Positions 31,456-40,310 are shown, numbered from the stretch's first letter. The stretch: 64,000 bases of DNA from Streptomyces vinaceus (GCF_008704935.1 NZ_CP023692.1:4082001-4146000), one strand, 5' to 3'. Numbers and translations: made by a program. The notes: generated by a model not told the origin, from the sequence alone.

Positions 31456-33213
31456 ATGGAGACCGAGTCGGAGCCGTACGTCCGTCTTGCGACCCTGCGG
31501 CAGCTCCATCAGGTGGTGGCCGAGCTCAACACGGCCAGGAGCCTGGCGGACACCCTGCAGACCGTCGTGGACGGCATCGTCGTGGGCCTCGGCTACGAAC
31601 TCGCCTGTGTCAACCTCGTACGCCCTGACGGGGATCTCGTCGTCGCCGCCTTCGCCGGAGACCCCGCCGCCGAGGCGCTCATCACCGGCCGCGTCGGCTC
31701 CCGCGCCTCCTGGGAGCGCCGTCTGACGATGGGTGAGAGCTGGGACGGGCTCCGCTTCATCCCGCACACCGAGGGCTGGGTCCTCCTGGAGGACGACGTG
31801 CCCCAGTGGCACACGGACGGCCCCGATCCGCGCTTCGCGGACGAGTGGCATCCCGAGGACCGGCTCTACGCCCCCATGTATGCGTCCGGCGGGGAACTTC
31901 TGGGTGTCATTTCGGTGGACAGACCGCGCAACGGGCGCCGCCCCGGCGCGTGGGGGCGCGAAGCGCTCCAGATGTACGCCTTCCAAGCGGCGATTGCGAT
32001 CAGCAACGCACGGCTGCGCGCGAACATGCAGCGGGCCCTGGTCCGGCTGGAGCGGGAACAGCAGGCGCTGCGCGCCAGCGAGGAGTCGTTCCGGCAGGCC
32101 TTCGAGTACGCGCCCAGCGGCATGGCGATCGCCGAGATGGGCGGGGACCAGCACGGCCGGCTGCTGCGGACCAACGACGCGCTGTGCCGGCTGCTGGGCC
32201 GGCCCGCTTCCGTACTGCGCCGGTACTCCTTCTCCGACCTCGTCCACCCGGAGGACATCGGGACCCTGCTGCGGACCTCCGCCGAGGGCGGCCGGGCCGA
32301 GCTGCGGCTCGGGCGGCGCGACGGCACGTACGTATGGGTCTCGCTGCGCAACTCCGTCGTCGCGGACGCCGCCGACGGGCCGCGGTTCCTCCTCACGCAC
32401 GTCGAGGACATCGAGGAGCGCAAGCGCCACGAGCTCCAGCTCGCCCACCGGGCCAGCCACGACTCGCTGACGGGCCTGCCCAACAGCGCCGAGCTGCGCT
32501 CCCGGCTCGGCGCGCGGCTGTGCCGCCGGCCGCAGTCGGTCCGCGCGACCGCCGTGGAAGCGCTCGACGCGGCGTACGAGGGGCACGGGGCGCACGGCGG
32601 CAACGGGGCCCACGGCGCCCACGCCGGGCACGGGGCCTACCCGGGAGGCGCCGTCGAGGCGGGCGGCGCCGTCGGGGAACACGGCTTCCGGCCCGACGCC
32701 TACCCGGAACCCTTCGACTACACCGGCGCCCCGGTGGTGCCCGCGCCCGGAGCCCCGGGCCCGTACGACCACCACGTGCACGCGGTGGCGCCCGCGAGCG
32801 ACGTCGATGACGGGACGAAGGGGCTCGCGGTCCTCTTCTGCGACCTCGACGGGTTCAAGTCGATCAACGACCGGTTCGGGCACCACACGGGTGACGCGGT
32901 CCTCATCGAGGTGGCCAGGCGGCTGACGACGGGCGTCAGGGACGGTGACACCGTCGCTCGGCTGGGTGGTGACGAATTCGTCGTCCTCGCGGACGGACTG
33001 GGCGCGGCCGACGCCGCGGACCTGGCCGTCCGGCTGCGCAACGCGATCATCCCGCCGATCCGGGTGGACGGCCGCGCGGTCCGCGTGGGCGCGAGTTTCG
33101 GCATCGGCTGGGCCAGCTGCGGCATGTCGGCGGATGAGGTGCTGCGCTCCGCCGACCAGCGCATGTACATCGAGAAAAGGTCCCGCTCCAAGGCGCACCG
33201 CCGGGCCGGCTGA
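31456..33213 (+). CDS. cdgB: Diguanylate cyclase CdgB (GAF-PAS-GGDEF)
   Basis: A 585-residue cytoplasmic enzyme that makes cyclic di-GMP, the signal that controls BldD and sporulation. Domains: GAF about 20-175, PAS about 185-320 and GGDEF about 330-580. The active motif GGDEF is at 504-508, preceded by the inhibitory-site RDGD five residues upstream, so synthesis with product inhibition is expected. About 90 residues of Gly/His/Ala/Pro-rich sequence (about 367-454) interrupt the GGDEF domain between its first helix and first strand. ATG 31456 follows GGGGAGAG; upstream in-frame starts lack support. Confidence 0.93.
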   Translation: METESEPYVRLATLRQLHQVVAELNTARSLADTLQTVVDGIVVGLGYELACVNLVRPDGDLVVAAFAGDPAAEALITGRVGSRASWERRLTMGESWDGLRFIPHTEGWVLLEDDVPQWHTDGPDPRFADEWHPEDRLYAPMYASGGELLGVISVDRPRNGRRPGAWGREALQMYAFQAAIAISNARLRANMQRALVRLEREQQALRASEESFRQAFEYAPSGMAIAEMGGDQHGRLLRTNDALCRLLGRPASVLRRYSFSDLVHPEDIGTLLRTSAEGGRAELRLGRRDGTYVWVSLRNSVVADAADGPRFLLTHVEDIEERKRHELQLAHRASHDSLTGLPNSAELRSRLGARLCRRPQSVRATAVEALDAAYEGHGAHGGNGAHGAHAGHGAYPGGAVEAGGAVGEHGFRPDAYPEPFDYTGAPVVPAPGAPGPYDHHVHAVAPASDVDDGTKGLAVLFCDLDGFKSINDRFGHHTGDAVLIEVARRLTTGVRDGDTVARLGGDEFVVLADGLGAADAADLAVRLRNAIIPPIRVDGRAVRVGASFGIGWASCGMSADEVLRSADQRMYIEKRSRSKAHRRAG

Positions 33214-33281
33214 GGCGATCGGCCGCCCGTGGGTGCACCTGTTCGGGGTAGGCTCCCGTGGGTCGAAAGGAGTGACCTGCG

Positions 33282-34313
33282 ATGACGACGCCCGCGAACC
33301 ACGGCCCGAACAGTGGGGCGAACAAGCCCGAGGACGACGATCCGTTCGGCTATCTCTACGCGGACGGCCAGGCCGCCGGAGCCACCCCGCCCGCCTCGGG
33401 CGGTGGATACGGCTACCCCGGCCCGGGGGTCGGCGGGCAGCCCGGCGTGCAGCCCGGTGTCCCCCGTACCTCGTACAACCAGGTGCGCACGGTCGGTGAG
33501 CGGACGTACGGCGGCCAGCGCGGCGCCCAGGTCCCGCCACAGCCGCAGCCGGGTTACCAGGCCCAGTACCAGTCTCCGGAAGCCCTCCAGGCCGGCGGCT
33601 ACGGGGTTCCGCCGCAGCAGGGACAGGCCACGTCGACGATCCCCGCGCCGGGCGGCCACGGCGGCCGCGGCCAAGGCGGCGGTTCCAGCCGCAAGGGCAT
33701 GCTCATCGCGGCGGTCGCGGTGGTCGCCGCGGTCGCGATCGGCATCGGTGCGGCCGTGGCCTTCGGCGACAAGGGCGACGACAAGAAGGACAAGGGCAAC
33801 ACGGCGGGCGGGCAGCAGTCCGCGCAGCCGCAGAACTCCTCGTCGGCCGGGCCGAGCCCCTCTCAGTCCTCGGAGGCCCCGCTGCCCAAGGCGGACGCCT
33901 CGGGCGCGGGCATGTCCCTCACGGGCGGCGCGCACCTGGAGGGCACGGTCCCGGGCGCCAAGAGCGCGGGCGGCCAGTACGTGACGGGCTTCAACGCGCC
34001 CGGTGCGGCGCTGACCTGGACCGTGGACGTCCCGGCGGCCGGGGACTACACGCTCTTCGTGAACTACGGGGTGCCCGGCAAGGACGCGAAGGCGACCCTC
34101 ACGGTCAACGGGCAGAGCCCGACGCAGTCGCTGAACCTGTCGAACTTCGCCAAGGCCGGGGCCGGTGCCTGGGACAAGGGGTGGACCCGCACGTTCGCGT
34201 GGATCACCCTGAAGAAGGGCACCAACACGATGAAGATCTCGTGCGAGTCCGGTGACCAGTGCGACGCGGTCTTCGACCAGCTCGACCTGGGCCGGGGCCA
34301 CGTCAAGCGCTGA
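33282..34313 (+). CDS. Single-pass membrane protein with extracellular CBM-like domain
   Basis: The 343-residue protein has a cytoplasmic Gly/Pro/Gln/Tyr-rich disordered region (1-134), one membrane helix (about 137-160, LIAAVAVVAAVAIGIGAAVAF), a charged then Ser/Pro-rich linker, and an extracellular beta-sandwich domain (about 210-343: FNAPGAALTWTVDVPAAGDY, LFVNYGVPGKDAKATLTVNG, FDQLDLGRG) like CBM6/CBM35 carbohydrate-binding modules. It probably binds a cell-wall or secreted polysaccharide. GGAGTGA precedes the ATG. It may be co-transcribed with cdgB, 68 bases upstream. Confidence 0.75.
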   Translation: MTTPANHGPNSGANKPEDDDPFGYLYADGQAAGATPPASGGGYGYPGPGVGGQPGVQPGVPRTSYNQVRTVGERTYGGQRGAQVPPQPQPGYQAQYQSPEALQAGGYGVPPQQGQATSTIPAPGGHGGRGQGGGSSRKGMLIAAVAVVAAVAIGIGAAVAFGDKGDDKKDKGNTAGGQQSAQPQNSSSAGPSPSQSSEAPLPKADASGAGMSLTGGAHLEGTVPGAKSAGGQYVTGFNAPGAALTWTVDVPAAGDYTLFVNYGVPGKDAKATLTVNGQSPTQSLNLSNFAKAGAGAWDKGWTRTFAWITLKKGTNTMKISCESGDQCDAVFDQLDLGRGHVKR

Positions 34314-34333
34314 CCTCCCGCCACGGCTTCGAA

Positions 34334-34375
34334 ACGGGTCCGGCCCCACCGCGCACGCGGTGGGGCCGGACCCGT
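34334..34375. terminator. Bidirectional hairpin terminator
   Basis: A 20-bp perfect stem (34334-34353 with 34356-34375), rich in CCGGCCCCACC, between the convergent CBM-protein and PfkB-kinase genes. Confidence 0.9.
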
Positions 34376-34414
34376 CATGTGCCGATCCGGTACCGATGTC
34401 CCCTGGCGGGGGCG

Positions 34415-35335
34415 TCAGTTGCCGGCGGTGATCGTGATGGTGTGGCGTAGTTCCTCGTAGGTGCCGGGGTCGAAATCGCCCGCCGTGGGGGCGTGCACCG
34501 TGGCCGCCGAGAGGGCCACGGCCCGGGTCAGGCGGGCGGGCCAGTCCAGGCCCTCCGTGAGGGCCGACAGCAGGCCCGCCACGGCGGAGTCGCCCGCTCC
34601 GGTCGGGTTGCCCGTCAGGGCGCGCGGTGGGGCCGCCCGCCAGGTGCCCTCGGGGGTGGCCGCCAGCAGCCCGCCCGGGCCGAGCGAGGTCACCACGGCG
34701 TGCGCGCCGCGGCGGCGGGCGTCGCGGGTGGCCTGGAGGGGCTCGCGGGAGCCGGTCAGCTCGGCGAGCTCGGCTGCGTTCGGCTTGATCATCTCGGGCC
34801 GGGCGGCGACCCCGCGGCGCAGGGCCTCGCCGCTGGTGTCCAGGAGCACCGGCACCCCCGCCGCGCGGGCCGCCCGTACGAGCACCGCGTACGCGCCCAC
34901 CGGGACGCCCGGCGGGAGGCTGCCGCACAGGGCCACCGCGGCGGCCCCGGCCAGCAGCTCCTCGTAGCGGCCGAGGAAGGCGGCCCATTCCGCGGAACCG
35001 ATCAGCGGGCCCGGCTCGTTGAACTGCGTGGTGTCGCCCGAGGCCTCGTCGACCACGGCCAGGGTGCGCCGGGTGGTGCCCGCGCAGGGGACCAGAGCGT
35101 CCGTCAGCCGGTCGGTGCCGGCGAGCAGTTCGCGTACGACGGCGCCCGTGCGCCCGCCCGTGAAGCCGGTCGCGGTGACCTCGTGCCCGAGCGCGGCCAG
35201 TACCCGGGCGACGTTGAGGCCCTTGCCGCCCGGCCGCTCGCTCACGGCGGTGACCCGGTGCGAGGTGTGCGGAATCAGCTTCGGTACGTGGTGGGTGACG
35301 TCGAGTGCGGTGTTGAGCGTCACGGTGAGGATCAT
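34415..35335 (-). CDS. 1-phosphofructokinase-family sugar kinase (PfkB)
   Basis: The 306-residue kinase has the PfkB signatures ERPGGKGLNVARVLAALG near 33-50 and GNPTGAGDSAVAGLLSAL near 245-262, with catalytic Asp in GAGDS. It belongs to the FruK/LacC/PfkB 1-phosphofructokinase branch. Its place beside nagA-nagK suggests a role in hexosamine-derived sugar phosphate metabolism, but a fructose 1-phosphate or tagatose 6-phosphate kinase role is equally possible. The start is ATG 35335. Confidence 0.87.
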   Translation of the reverse strand: MILTVTLNTALDVTHHVPKLIPHTSHRVTAVSERPGGKGLNVARVLAALGHEVTATGFTGGRTGAVVRELLAGTDRLTDALVPCAGTTRRTLAVVDEASGDTTQFNEPGPLIGSAEWAAFLGRYEELLAGAAAVALCGSLPPGVPVGAYAVLVRAARAAGVPVLLDTSGEALRRGVAARPEMIKPNAAELAELTGSREPLQATRDARRRGAHAVVTSLGPGGLLAATPEGTWRAAPPRALTGNPTGAGDSAVAGLLSALTEGLDWPARLTRAVALSAATVHAPTAGDFDPGTYEELRHTITITAGN

Positions 35336-35452
35336 GGCAGGCCCCGGTCTCGGTGTGTGCCGGGATCATGCCAAACAGGAGTGCGGGCGGCCCAGTCCCG
35401 CGGGCCGTCCGCTCCCCTGCGTACCTGCTCGGACCAGCGGCCGCGGCCGCCC

Positions 35453-36604
35453 TCAGGCCAGCGGGTCCACGATCCACTCGCCGCGCCGCATGACGCCCTT
35501 GACGTCGAACTCGGCGTCCAGGACGACGAGGTCGGCGTACTTGCCCGGCTCCAGCGAGCCGACCTCGTCGTACAGGCCGATCAGCTTGGCGGGATTGGCC
35601 GAGATCGCCTGCACCACCGACTCCACGGGCAGCTTGTCCAGGGTCACCGACCGCTTGAACGCGGTGTCCAGGGTCAGCGTCGAGCCGGCGATCGAACCGC
35701 CCTCGACGAGGCGGGCCACGCCCTCCTTGACCTCGACCTCCAGCGGCCCCAGGTGGTAGATCCCGTCGCCGAAGCCGGCCGCGTCCATCGCGTCGGTGAT
35801 CAGCGCCACCCGGTGCGCGCCCGCGTGGTGGAAGGCCAGCTCCAGCATCGCGGGGTGCAGGTGGGTGCCGTCGTTGATCAGCTCGACGGTGACCCGCTCG
35901 TCCTCCAGCAGGGCGGCGATCGGGCCGGGTGCGCGGTGCTCCATTCCGGGCATCGCGTTGTACAGGTGCGTGGCGACGGTGGCGCCCGCGTCGATGGCCT
36001 GGCGGGTCTGCTCGTAGGTGGAGTCGGTGTGGCCGATCGCGGCGATGACCCCGTGCTCGGCCAGCAGCCGTACGGAGTCCAGCCCGCCCGGGAGCTCGGT
36101 GGCGAGGGTGAACATGCGGGCGGCGCCGTGCGCGGCGTCGATCAGCTTGCGGACCTCGGCCGGGTCGGGGTCGCGGAGCAGGTCCTCCTTGTGGGCGCCC
36201 TTGCGGCAGGGGTTGATGAACGGCCCCTCGAAGTGGACGCCGGCGATCTCGCCCTGCTGGGTCAGCTCGGCCAGCAGTCCGGCGCGGCGGGCCAGTTCGT
36301 CCAGGTCGCCGGTGACGGTGGAGGCGACGAGCGTGGTGGTGCCGTGCTCGCGGTGCGTCCGTACGCCCTTGAGGACCTCCTCGGCGGTGCCGGAGGTGAA
36401 GGAGGCGCCGCCGCCGCCGTGGTTGTGCATGTCCACGAAGCCGGGGACGAGCCAGTGCCCGGACAGGTCGACGGTGCGCGCGCCCTCGCCGGCGCTGCCG
36501 GCGATGCGCTCGCCGTCGACGATGACGCGGCCGCCCGCCACGGTCCCGGTGGGCAGGACCACCCTGGCGCCGGAGAGAACGGTGCTGTGTGCGCTTCCGG
36601 ACAT
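35453..36604 (-). CDS. nagA: N-acetylglucosamine-6-phosphate deacetylase
   Basis: Deacetylates GlcNAc-6-phosphate to glucosamine-6-phosphate, in the cytoplasm, for chitin and cell-wall sugar use. The 383-residue amidohydrolase has PGFVDMHNHGGGG (His60, His62), GVHFEGPFINP with the metal-binding Glu, GHTDSTYEQ, THLYNAMPGMEHR, NDGTHLHP and the catalytic Asp in LITDAMDAAG. All expected residues are present. Its ATG overlaps the nagK stop codon by one base (TGATG), so they form the nagKA operon known from Streptomyces. Confidence 0.96.
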   Translation of the reverse strand: MSGSAHSTVLSGARVVLPTGTVAGGRVIVDGERIAGSAGEGARTVDLSGHWLVPGFVDMHNHGGGGASFTSGTAEEVLKGVRTHREHGTTTLVASTVTGDLDELARRAGLLAELTQQGEIAGVHFEGPFINPCRKGAHKEDLLRDPDPAEVRKLIDAAHGAARMFTLATELPGGLDSVRLLAEHGVIAAIGHTDSTYEQTRQAIDAGATVATHLYNAMPGMEHRAPGPIAALLEDERVTVELINDGTHLHPAMLELAFHHAGAHRVALITDAMDAAGFGDGIYHLGPLEVEVKEGVARLVEGGSIAGSTLTLDTAFKRSVTLDKLPVESVVQAISANPAKLIGLYDEVGSLEPGKYADLVVLDAEFDVKGVMRRGEWIVDPLA

Positions 36605-37545
36605 CAGGCAGGTACCTCCGTGGCGAGTAGGTCCCAGGCGAGCAGCCCTGCGCCCAGGCATCCGGCGGTGTCCCCGAGGGCCGCCGGCACGATGTCGGGC
36701 AGCCGCTGGAACGTCACGCGCTCCTCGACGGCCGTCCGCAGTGGTGTGAACAAGGTTTCCCCCGCCTCGGCGAGCCCGCCACCGATGATCAGCGTGCGCG
36801 GGTCCAGCAGGGTGATCGCCGTGACCAGGCCGTCGGCGAGGGCGCCGACCGCGGCCAGCCACACCTCGTGGGCGCGGGCGTCGCCGGACTCCACGGCCTT
36901 GGCGCAGTCGGCGGCGTCCGCGGCCGGGTCGCCGGAGGCGGCCGCCCAGGCGCGGCTGACGGCGGACGCGGAGGCGAGGGTCTCCAGGCAGCCGTACTGG
37001 CCGCAGCCGCAGGCGGGTCCGCCGGGGCGGACCACGATGTGCCCGATCTCGCCCGCGTAGCCGTGGGCGCCCGCCTCGATGCGGCCGGCGATGCCGATGG
37101 CGCCGGCGATGCCGGTGCCGAGGGGGACGAACAGGAAGCGGTCGGCGCCCCGGCCGGCGCCGATGCGGCCCTCGGCGAGTCCGCCCGTGCGGACGTCGTG
37201 GCCCAGGGCGACCGGGATGCCGCCGAGCCGGCCGCTGAGCAGCTCGCGCATGGGTACGTCGCGCCAGCCCAGGTTCGCCGCGTACACGGCGATCCCGTTC
37301 TCGGCGTCGACGATGCCGGGGACGGCGACGCCGGCCGCGGCGGCGGGCGCGGCGAAGCGCTCGCGGCCGAGGGCGGACAGCTCGGCGGCGAACTCCAGGA
37401 TCGTCTCGACGACGGCGTCGGGGCCCCGGTCGCGGCCGGTGGCGCGGCGCGCTTCGTGCAGCAGGGTGCCGTCGTCGGCGATGAGGGCGGCCTTCATCCC
37501 GGTGCCGCCCACATCGAGGGCGATGACGTGTTTCACGGGTTTCAC
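36604..37545 (-). CDS. nagK: ROK-family N-acetylglucosamine kinase
   Basis: Phosphorylates GlcNAc to GlcNAc-6-phosphate. The 313-residue ROK kinase has the ATP motif ALDVGGTGMKAALI at 9-22, LGHDVRTGGLAEGRIGAG near 108, LGTGIAGAIG near 140, and the zinc-binding motif CGCGQYGCLE near 177-186. First gene of the nagK-nagA operon. GTG 37545 is taken as start; GTG 37536 is an alternative. A DasR-type site lies 29-44 bases upstream, so induction by GlcNAc is expected. Confidence 0.93.
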   Translation of the reverse strand: MKPVKHVIALDVGGTGMKAALIADDGTLLHEARRATGRDRGPDAVVETILEFAAELSALGRERFAAPAAAAGVAVPGIVDAENGIAVYAANLGWRDVPMRELLSGRLGGIPVALGHDVRTGGLAEGRIGAGRGADRFLFVPLGTGIAGAIGIAGRIEAGAHGYAGEIGHIVVRPGGPACGCGQYGCLETLASASAVSRAWAAASGDPAADAADCAKAVESGDARAHEVWLAAVGALADGLVTAITLLDPRTLIIGGGLAEAGETLFTPLRTAVEERVTFQRLPDIVPAALGDTAGCLGAGLLAWDLLATEVPA

Positions 37546-37573
37546 AGGTGACAGTCTCGCGTGCTCGGCGGGG

Positions 37574-37589
37574 AAAGGTCTAGTCCATT
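37574..37589. promoter_or_regulatory. Candidate DasR site (dre) at nagK
   Basis: AAAGGTCTAGTCCATT carries the same GGTCTAGTCC core as the msiK site. It lies just upstream of nagK in the divergent nagK/sugar-binding-protein region. nagKA is an established DasR target in S. coelicolor. Confidence 0.75.
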
Positions 37590-37681
37590 GGAGGGGATTG
37601 TTGAGCGGCCATACAAAATCGAACGCCTTGGTCGGGCGACGAACCGCACACCGTGCGTTCCGGATGTGGACGAGCCGCCAA

Positions 37682-37697
37682 AGTGGTGTAGACCTTA
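37682..37697. promoter_or_regulatory. Second DasR-like site at the sugar-binding lipoprotein gene
   Basis: AGTGGTGTAGACCTTA matches the dre consensus except for C to G in the core and A to T in the right arm. It lies 39-54 bases before GTG 37736, a natural repressor position. Confidence 0.65.
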
Positions 37698-37735
37698 CGT
37701 GGATCGTACGTACAACAAGGGGTGGATCGAGAACT

Positions 37736-39037
37736 GTGAAGGGCCGTTACCAGAGCCTGGCCGCGACCGGCGCCGCGCTGAGCCTGACCGCCGCGGCACT
37801 CACCGGCTGCGGAGCCGTGGGGAGCATCACCGGGGACAACGAGGTGACCCTGCGGGTCGTGGCGGCCGACTACGGGGACAATCCGCAGAACTCCTCGGCG
37901 GGCTACTGGAAGGACCTCGCCGCGGGCTTCCAGAAGGACCATCCGGGCGTCAAGGTCGAGGTCAGCGTCTACTCCTGGTCCGAGGTCGACGCCAAGGTCG
38001 CCGAGATGGTCAAGGCCGGCAAGGCCCCCGACATCGCGCAGATCGGCGCGTACGCCGACTACGCGGCCGCCGGAAAGCTGTACACGGCGGAGGAGCTGCT
38101 CTCCGTCAGCACCGAGGCCGACTTCCTGGCGCCGCTCGCCGACGCCGGCAAGGTCCGGCGGGTCCAGTACGGGATGCCCTTCGTGGCCAGCACCCGCCTG
38201 CTCTTCTACAACGAGAAGCTGCTGACGGACGCCGGGGTCCTGCCGAAGGACGCCAAGGGCGGCTGGCAGCCGAAGAGCTGGGCCGACCTGGAGGCCGCCG
38301 CGAAGAAGCTCAAGGCCGCGGGCGTGGCGACGCCGTTCGCGCTGCCGCTGGGCCGCGAGGAGGCGCAGGCCGAGACGATGATGTGGATGCTCGCGGGCGG
38401 TGGCGGCTACACCGACAACGAGGAGGCGTACGCGATCGACTCCGCCGACAACGTCAAGACGTTCGAGTTCCTGCGCGACAAGATGGTCGGCCAGGGGCTG
38501 ACCGGGGCGCTGGAGCCGGCGAAGACGGACCGGCAGGCCGCGTTCGACGCCTTCACGCGGGGCGAGGTCGGCATGCTCAACGGCCACCCCACGCTGCTGA
38601 AGCAGGCGGCCGAGAAGGGCGTGAAGTTCGGCATGGTGGCCCTGCCGACCGAGGACGGCACCGAGCACCCGACGATGGGCGTCGCGGACTGGGTGATGGC
38701 TTTCAAGAACGGCCACCGCAAGGAGTCCGGGAAGTTCCTGGACTACCTGTACGAGGCCAAGAACGTGACGACGTTCACCAACAAGTACGACCTGCTCCCG
38801 GCCACCACGACCGGCTACCGGGCGATGGACGCCAGTACGGGCGGCTCGGCCACGCAGCTCAAGACGTTCCTGCAGGCGCTGCCGAACGCGCGGCTCTACC
38901 CGGTCGGCAAGAAGTCCTGGGCCGGGGTCAGCGAGGACGTCAAGCGGAACATCGGCAAGAGCGTGCAGCCGGGCGGACAGCCGGCCAAGGTCCTGGAGGC
39001 CATCGCCGAGTCGGCGCGCAAGGCGGACGCGCAGTAG
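37736..39037 (+). CDS. Sugar ABC transporter substrate-binding lipoprotein
   Basis: The 433-residue protein has a lipoprotein signal with lipobox LTGC (Cys25) and an extracellular solute-binding domain of family 1 (LRVVAADYGDNPQNSS, MPFVASTRLLFYNEKLLTDAG, AAFDAFTRGEVGMLNGHP). It should capture a sugar outside the cell. No permease genes are adjacent, so it must work with remote permeases and probably MsiK. Position opposite nagK and a DasR-like site in front suggest an aminosugar ligand. Start GTG 37736; AAGGGG lies rather far upstream. Confidence 0.87.
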   Translation: MKGRYQSLAATGAALSLTAAALTGCGAVGSITGDNEVTLRVVAADYGDNPQNSSAGYWKDLAAGFQKDHPGVKVEVSVYSWSEVDAKVAEMVKAGKAPDIAQIGAYADYAAAGKLYTAEELLSVSTEADFLAPLADAGKVRRVQYGMPFVASTRLLFYNEKLLTDAGVLPKDAKGGWQPKSWADLEAAAKKLKAAGVATPFALPLGREEAQAETMMWMLAGGGGYTDNEEAYAIDSADNVKTFEFLRDKMVGQGLTGALEPAKTDRQAAFDAFTRGEVGMLNGHPTLLKQAAEKGVKFGMVALPTEDGTEHPTMGVADWVMAFKNGHRKESGKFLDYLYEAKNVTTFTNKYDLLPATTTGYRAMDASTGGSATQLKTFLQALPNARLYPVGKKSWAGVSEDVKRNIGKSVQPGGQPAKVLEAIAESARKADAQ

Positions 39038-39038
39038 G

Positions 39039-39081
39039 GGCGCGGGCCGGGCGGGCGGTGGCGGCGCGGGCCGGGCGGGCG
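39039..39081. repeat. 19-bp direct repeat just after the lipoprotein stop codon
   Basis: GGCGCGGGCCGGGCGGGCG occurs at 39039-39057 and 39063-39081. It begins one base after the TAG of the preceding gene. Confidence 0.85.
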
Positions 39082-39131
39082 CCGGGGGGCGCGGCCCGGC
39101 CGCTGTCACCGGGCGACGTTAATCTGGCGGT

Positions 39132-39368
39132 ATGACGGACGACGTGGGGCTGACGGCCACCGAGGCCGCGGTGCTCGCGTACGAAGGACGCACCTGGCCC
39201 GGGCCCGGAGCCAAGGAGCGGGCGATACGGGAAGGGCTGGGGATGACCCCGGTCCGCTACTACCAGCTGCTCAACGCGCTGATGGACGACCCGCGCGCGC
39301 TGGCCCACGCCCCCGGCACCGTCAACAGGCTCCGCCGCATCCGCGAGGCGCAGCGGGCCCGGCGCTGA
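39132..39368 (+). CDS. DUF3263 small helical protein
   Basis: A 78-residue protein of the actinobacterial DUF3263 family: LTATEAAVLAYEGRTWPGPGAKERAIREGLGM then PVRYYQLLNALMDDPRA. The helical pattern with RYYQLLN looks like a helix-turn-helix DNA-binding unit, but its target is unknown. ATG 39132 has TAATCT exactly 6 bases before it and no ribosome binding site, so it is likely leaderless. otsB follows 67 bases later with its own similar promoter. Confidence 0.85.
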   Translation: MTDDVGLTATEAAVLAYEGRTWPGPGAKERAIREGLGMTPVRYYQLLNALMDDPRALAHAPGTVNRLRRIREAQRARR

Positions 39369-39435
39369 GGCCCGCCCGTGGCGCCCGGGGGCCGCGCCGT
39401 AGCCGTGGCCCGGCGGGGCCGTTAGGGTCGTCCGT

Positions 39436-40284
39436 ATGGGGAGCCATCCGCACGACTTGCCGATGCCCGTCACCGCTGCCGGACGTGAGGGCCTCGAAGC
39501 CCTGCTCCGCGCACCCCGCCGTTCCGTGGTCGCGCTCGATTTCGACGGTACCCTCGCCGAGATCGTCCCCGACCCGGACCAGGCCCGGGCCCACCCAGGG
39601 GCCGTTCCGGCCCTGTCCGCACTCGCCCCCGAGGTCGATTCGGTGGCCGTGATCACCGGTCGGCCGGCCGGCGTGGCCGTCCGCTACGGGGGCTTCGCCG
39701 GCGTTCCCGGACTGGAACACCTCGTGGTCCTCGGCCACTACGGCGCCGAGCGCTGGGACGCGGTGACCGGCATCGTCCACGCCCCCGCCGAGCACCCGGG
39801 GGTCGCCGCCGTACGGGCGGAGCTGCCCGGGTTCCTGGAGTCCATCGGCGCCTGGCGCGGCACGTGGATCGAGGAGAAGGGCCGGGCGCTGGCCGTCCAC
39901 ACGAGGCGCGCCGACGACCCGGCGGCGGCCTTCGCGGCACTGCGCGAACCCCTGGCCGAACTGGCGGCCCGCCACGGGCTCATGGTGGAGCCGGGCCGCG
40001 CGGTCCTGGAGCTGCGCCCCCCGGGCATGGACAAGGGCGTCGCCCTGACGGAGTTCGTGGCGGAGCGGGATGCGGAGGCGGTCCTCTACGCGGGCGACGA
40101 CCTGGGCGACCTCGCCGCCTACTCCGCGGTGGAGAAGCGCCGGGCCGACGGTCTGCCGGGGCTGCTGGTGGCCAGTGGCTCGGTGGAGGTCCCCGAGCTC
40201 GCCGCCCGGGCCGACCTGGTCCTGGGCGGCCCGGCCGAGGTGGTCGGCTTCCTGGCCGCCCTGGCCGGAGCCATCCGCGGCTGA
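39436..40284 (+). CDS. otsB: Trehalose-6-phosphate phosphatase
   Basis: Removes phosphate from trehalose 6-phosphate to give trehalose, a stress protectant. The 282-residue HAD enzyme has the nucleophile motif LDFDGTLAEI near 34-43, motif VAVITGRPA near 72-80, Lys in PGMDKGVAL near 197, and the Mg-binding YAGDDLGDLAAY near 218-229. TAGGGT lies 7 bases before ATG 39436, a leaderless-type start. It faces otsA tail to tail across a 147-base gap. Confidence 0.94.
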   Translation: MGSHPHDLPMPVTAAGREGLEALLRAPRRSVVALDFDGTLAEIVPDPDQARAHPGAVPALSALAPEVDSVAVITGRPAGVAVRYGGFAGVPGLEHLVVLGHYGAERWDAVTGIVHAPAEHPGVAAVRAELPGFLESIGAWRGTWIEEKGRALAVHTRRADDPAAAFAALREPLAELAARHGLMVEPGRAVLELRPPGMDKGVALTEFVAERDAEAVLYAGDDLGDLAAYSAVEKRRADGLPGLLVASGSVEVPELAARADLVLGGPAEVVGFLAALAGAIRG

Positions 40285-40286
40285 CA

Positions 40287-40310
40287 GGCCCGGCCCTGCG
40301 GGGCCGGTCC
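40287..40310. terminator. Weak hairpin between otsB and otsA
   Basis: CCGGCCC (40290-40296) pairs with GGGCCGG (40301-40307), extending with one mismatch. The rest of the 147-base gap is GC-rich with no further clear feature. Confidence 0.5.
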
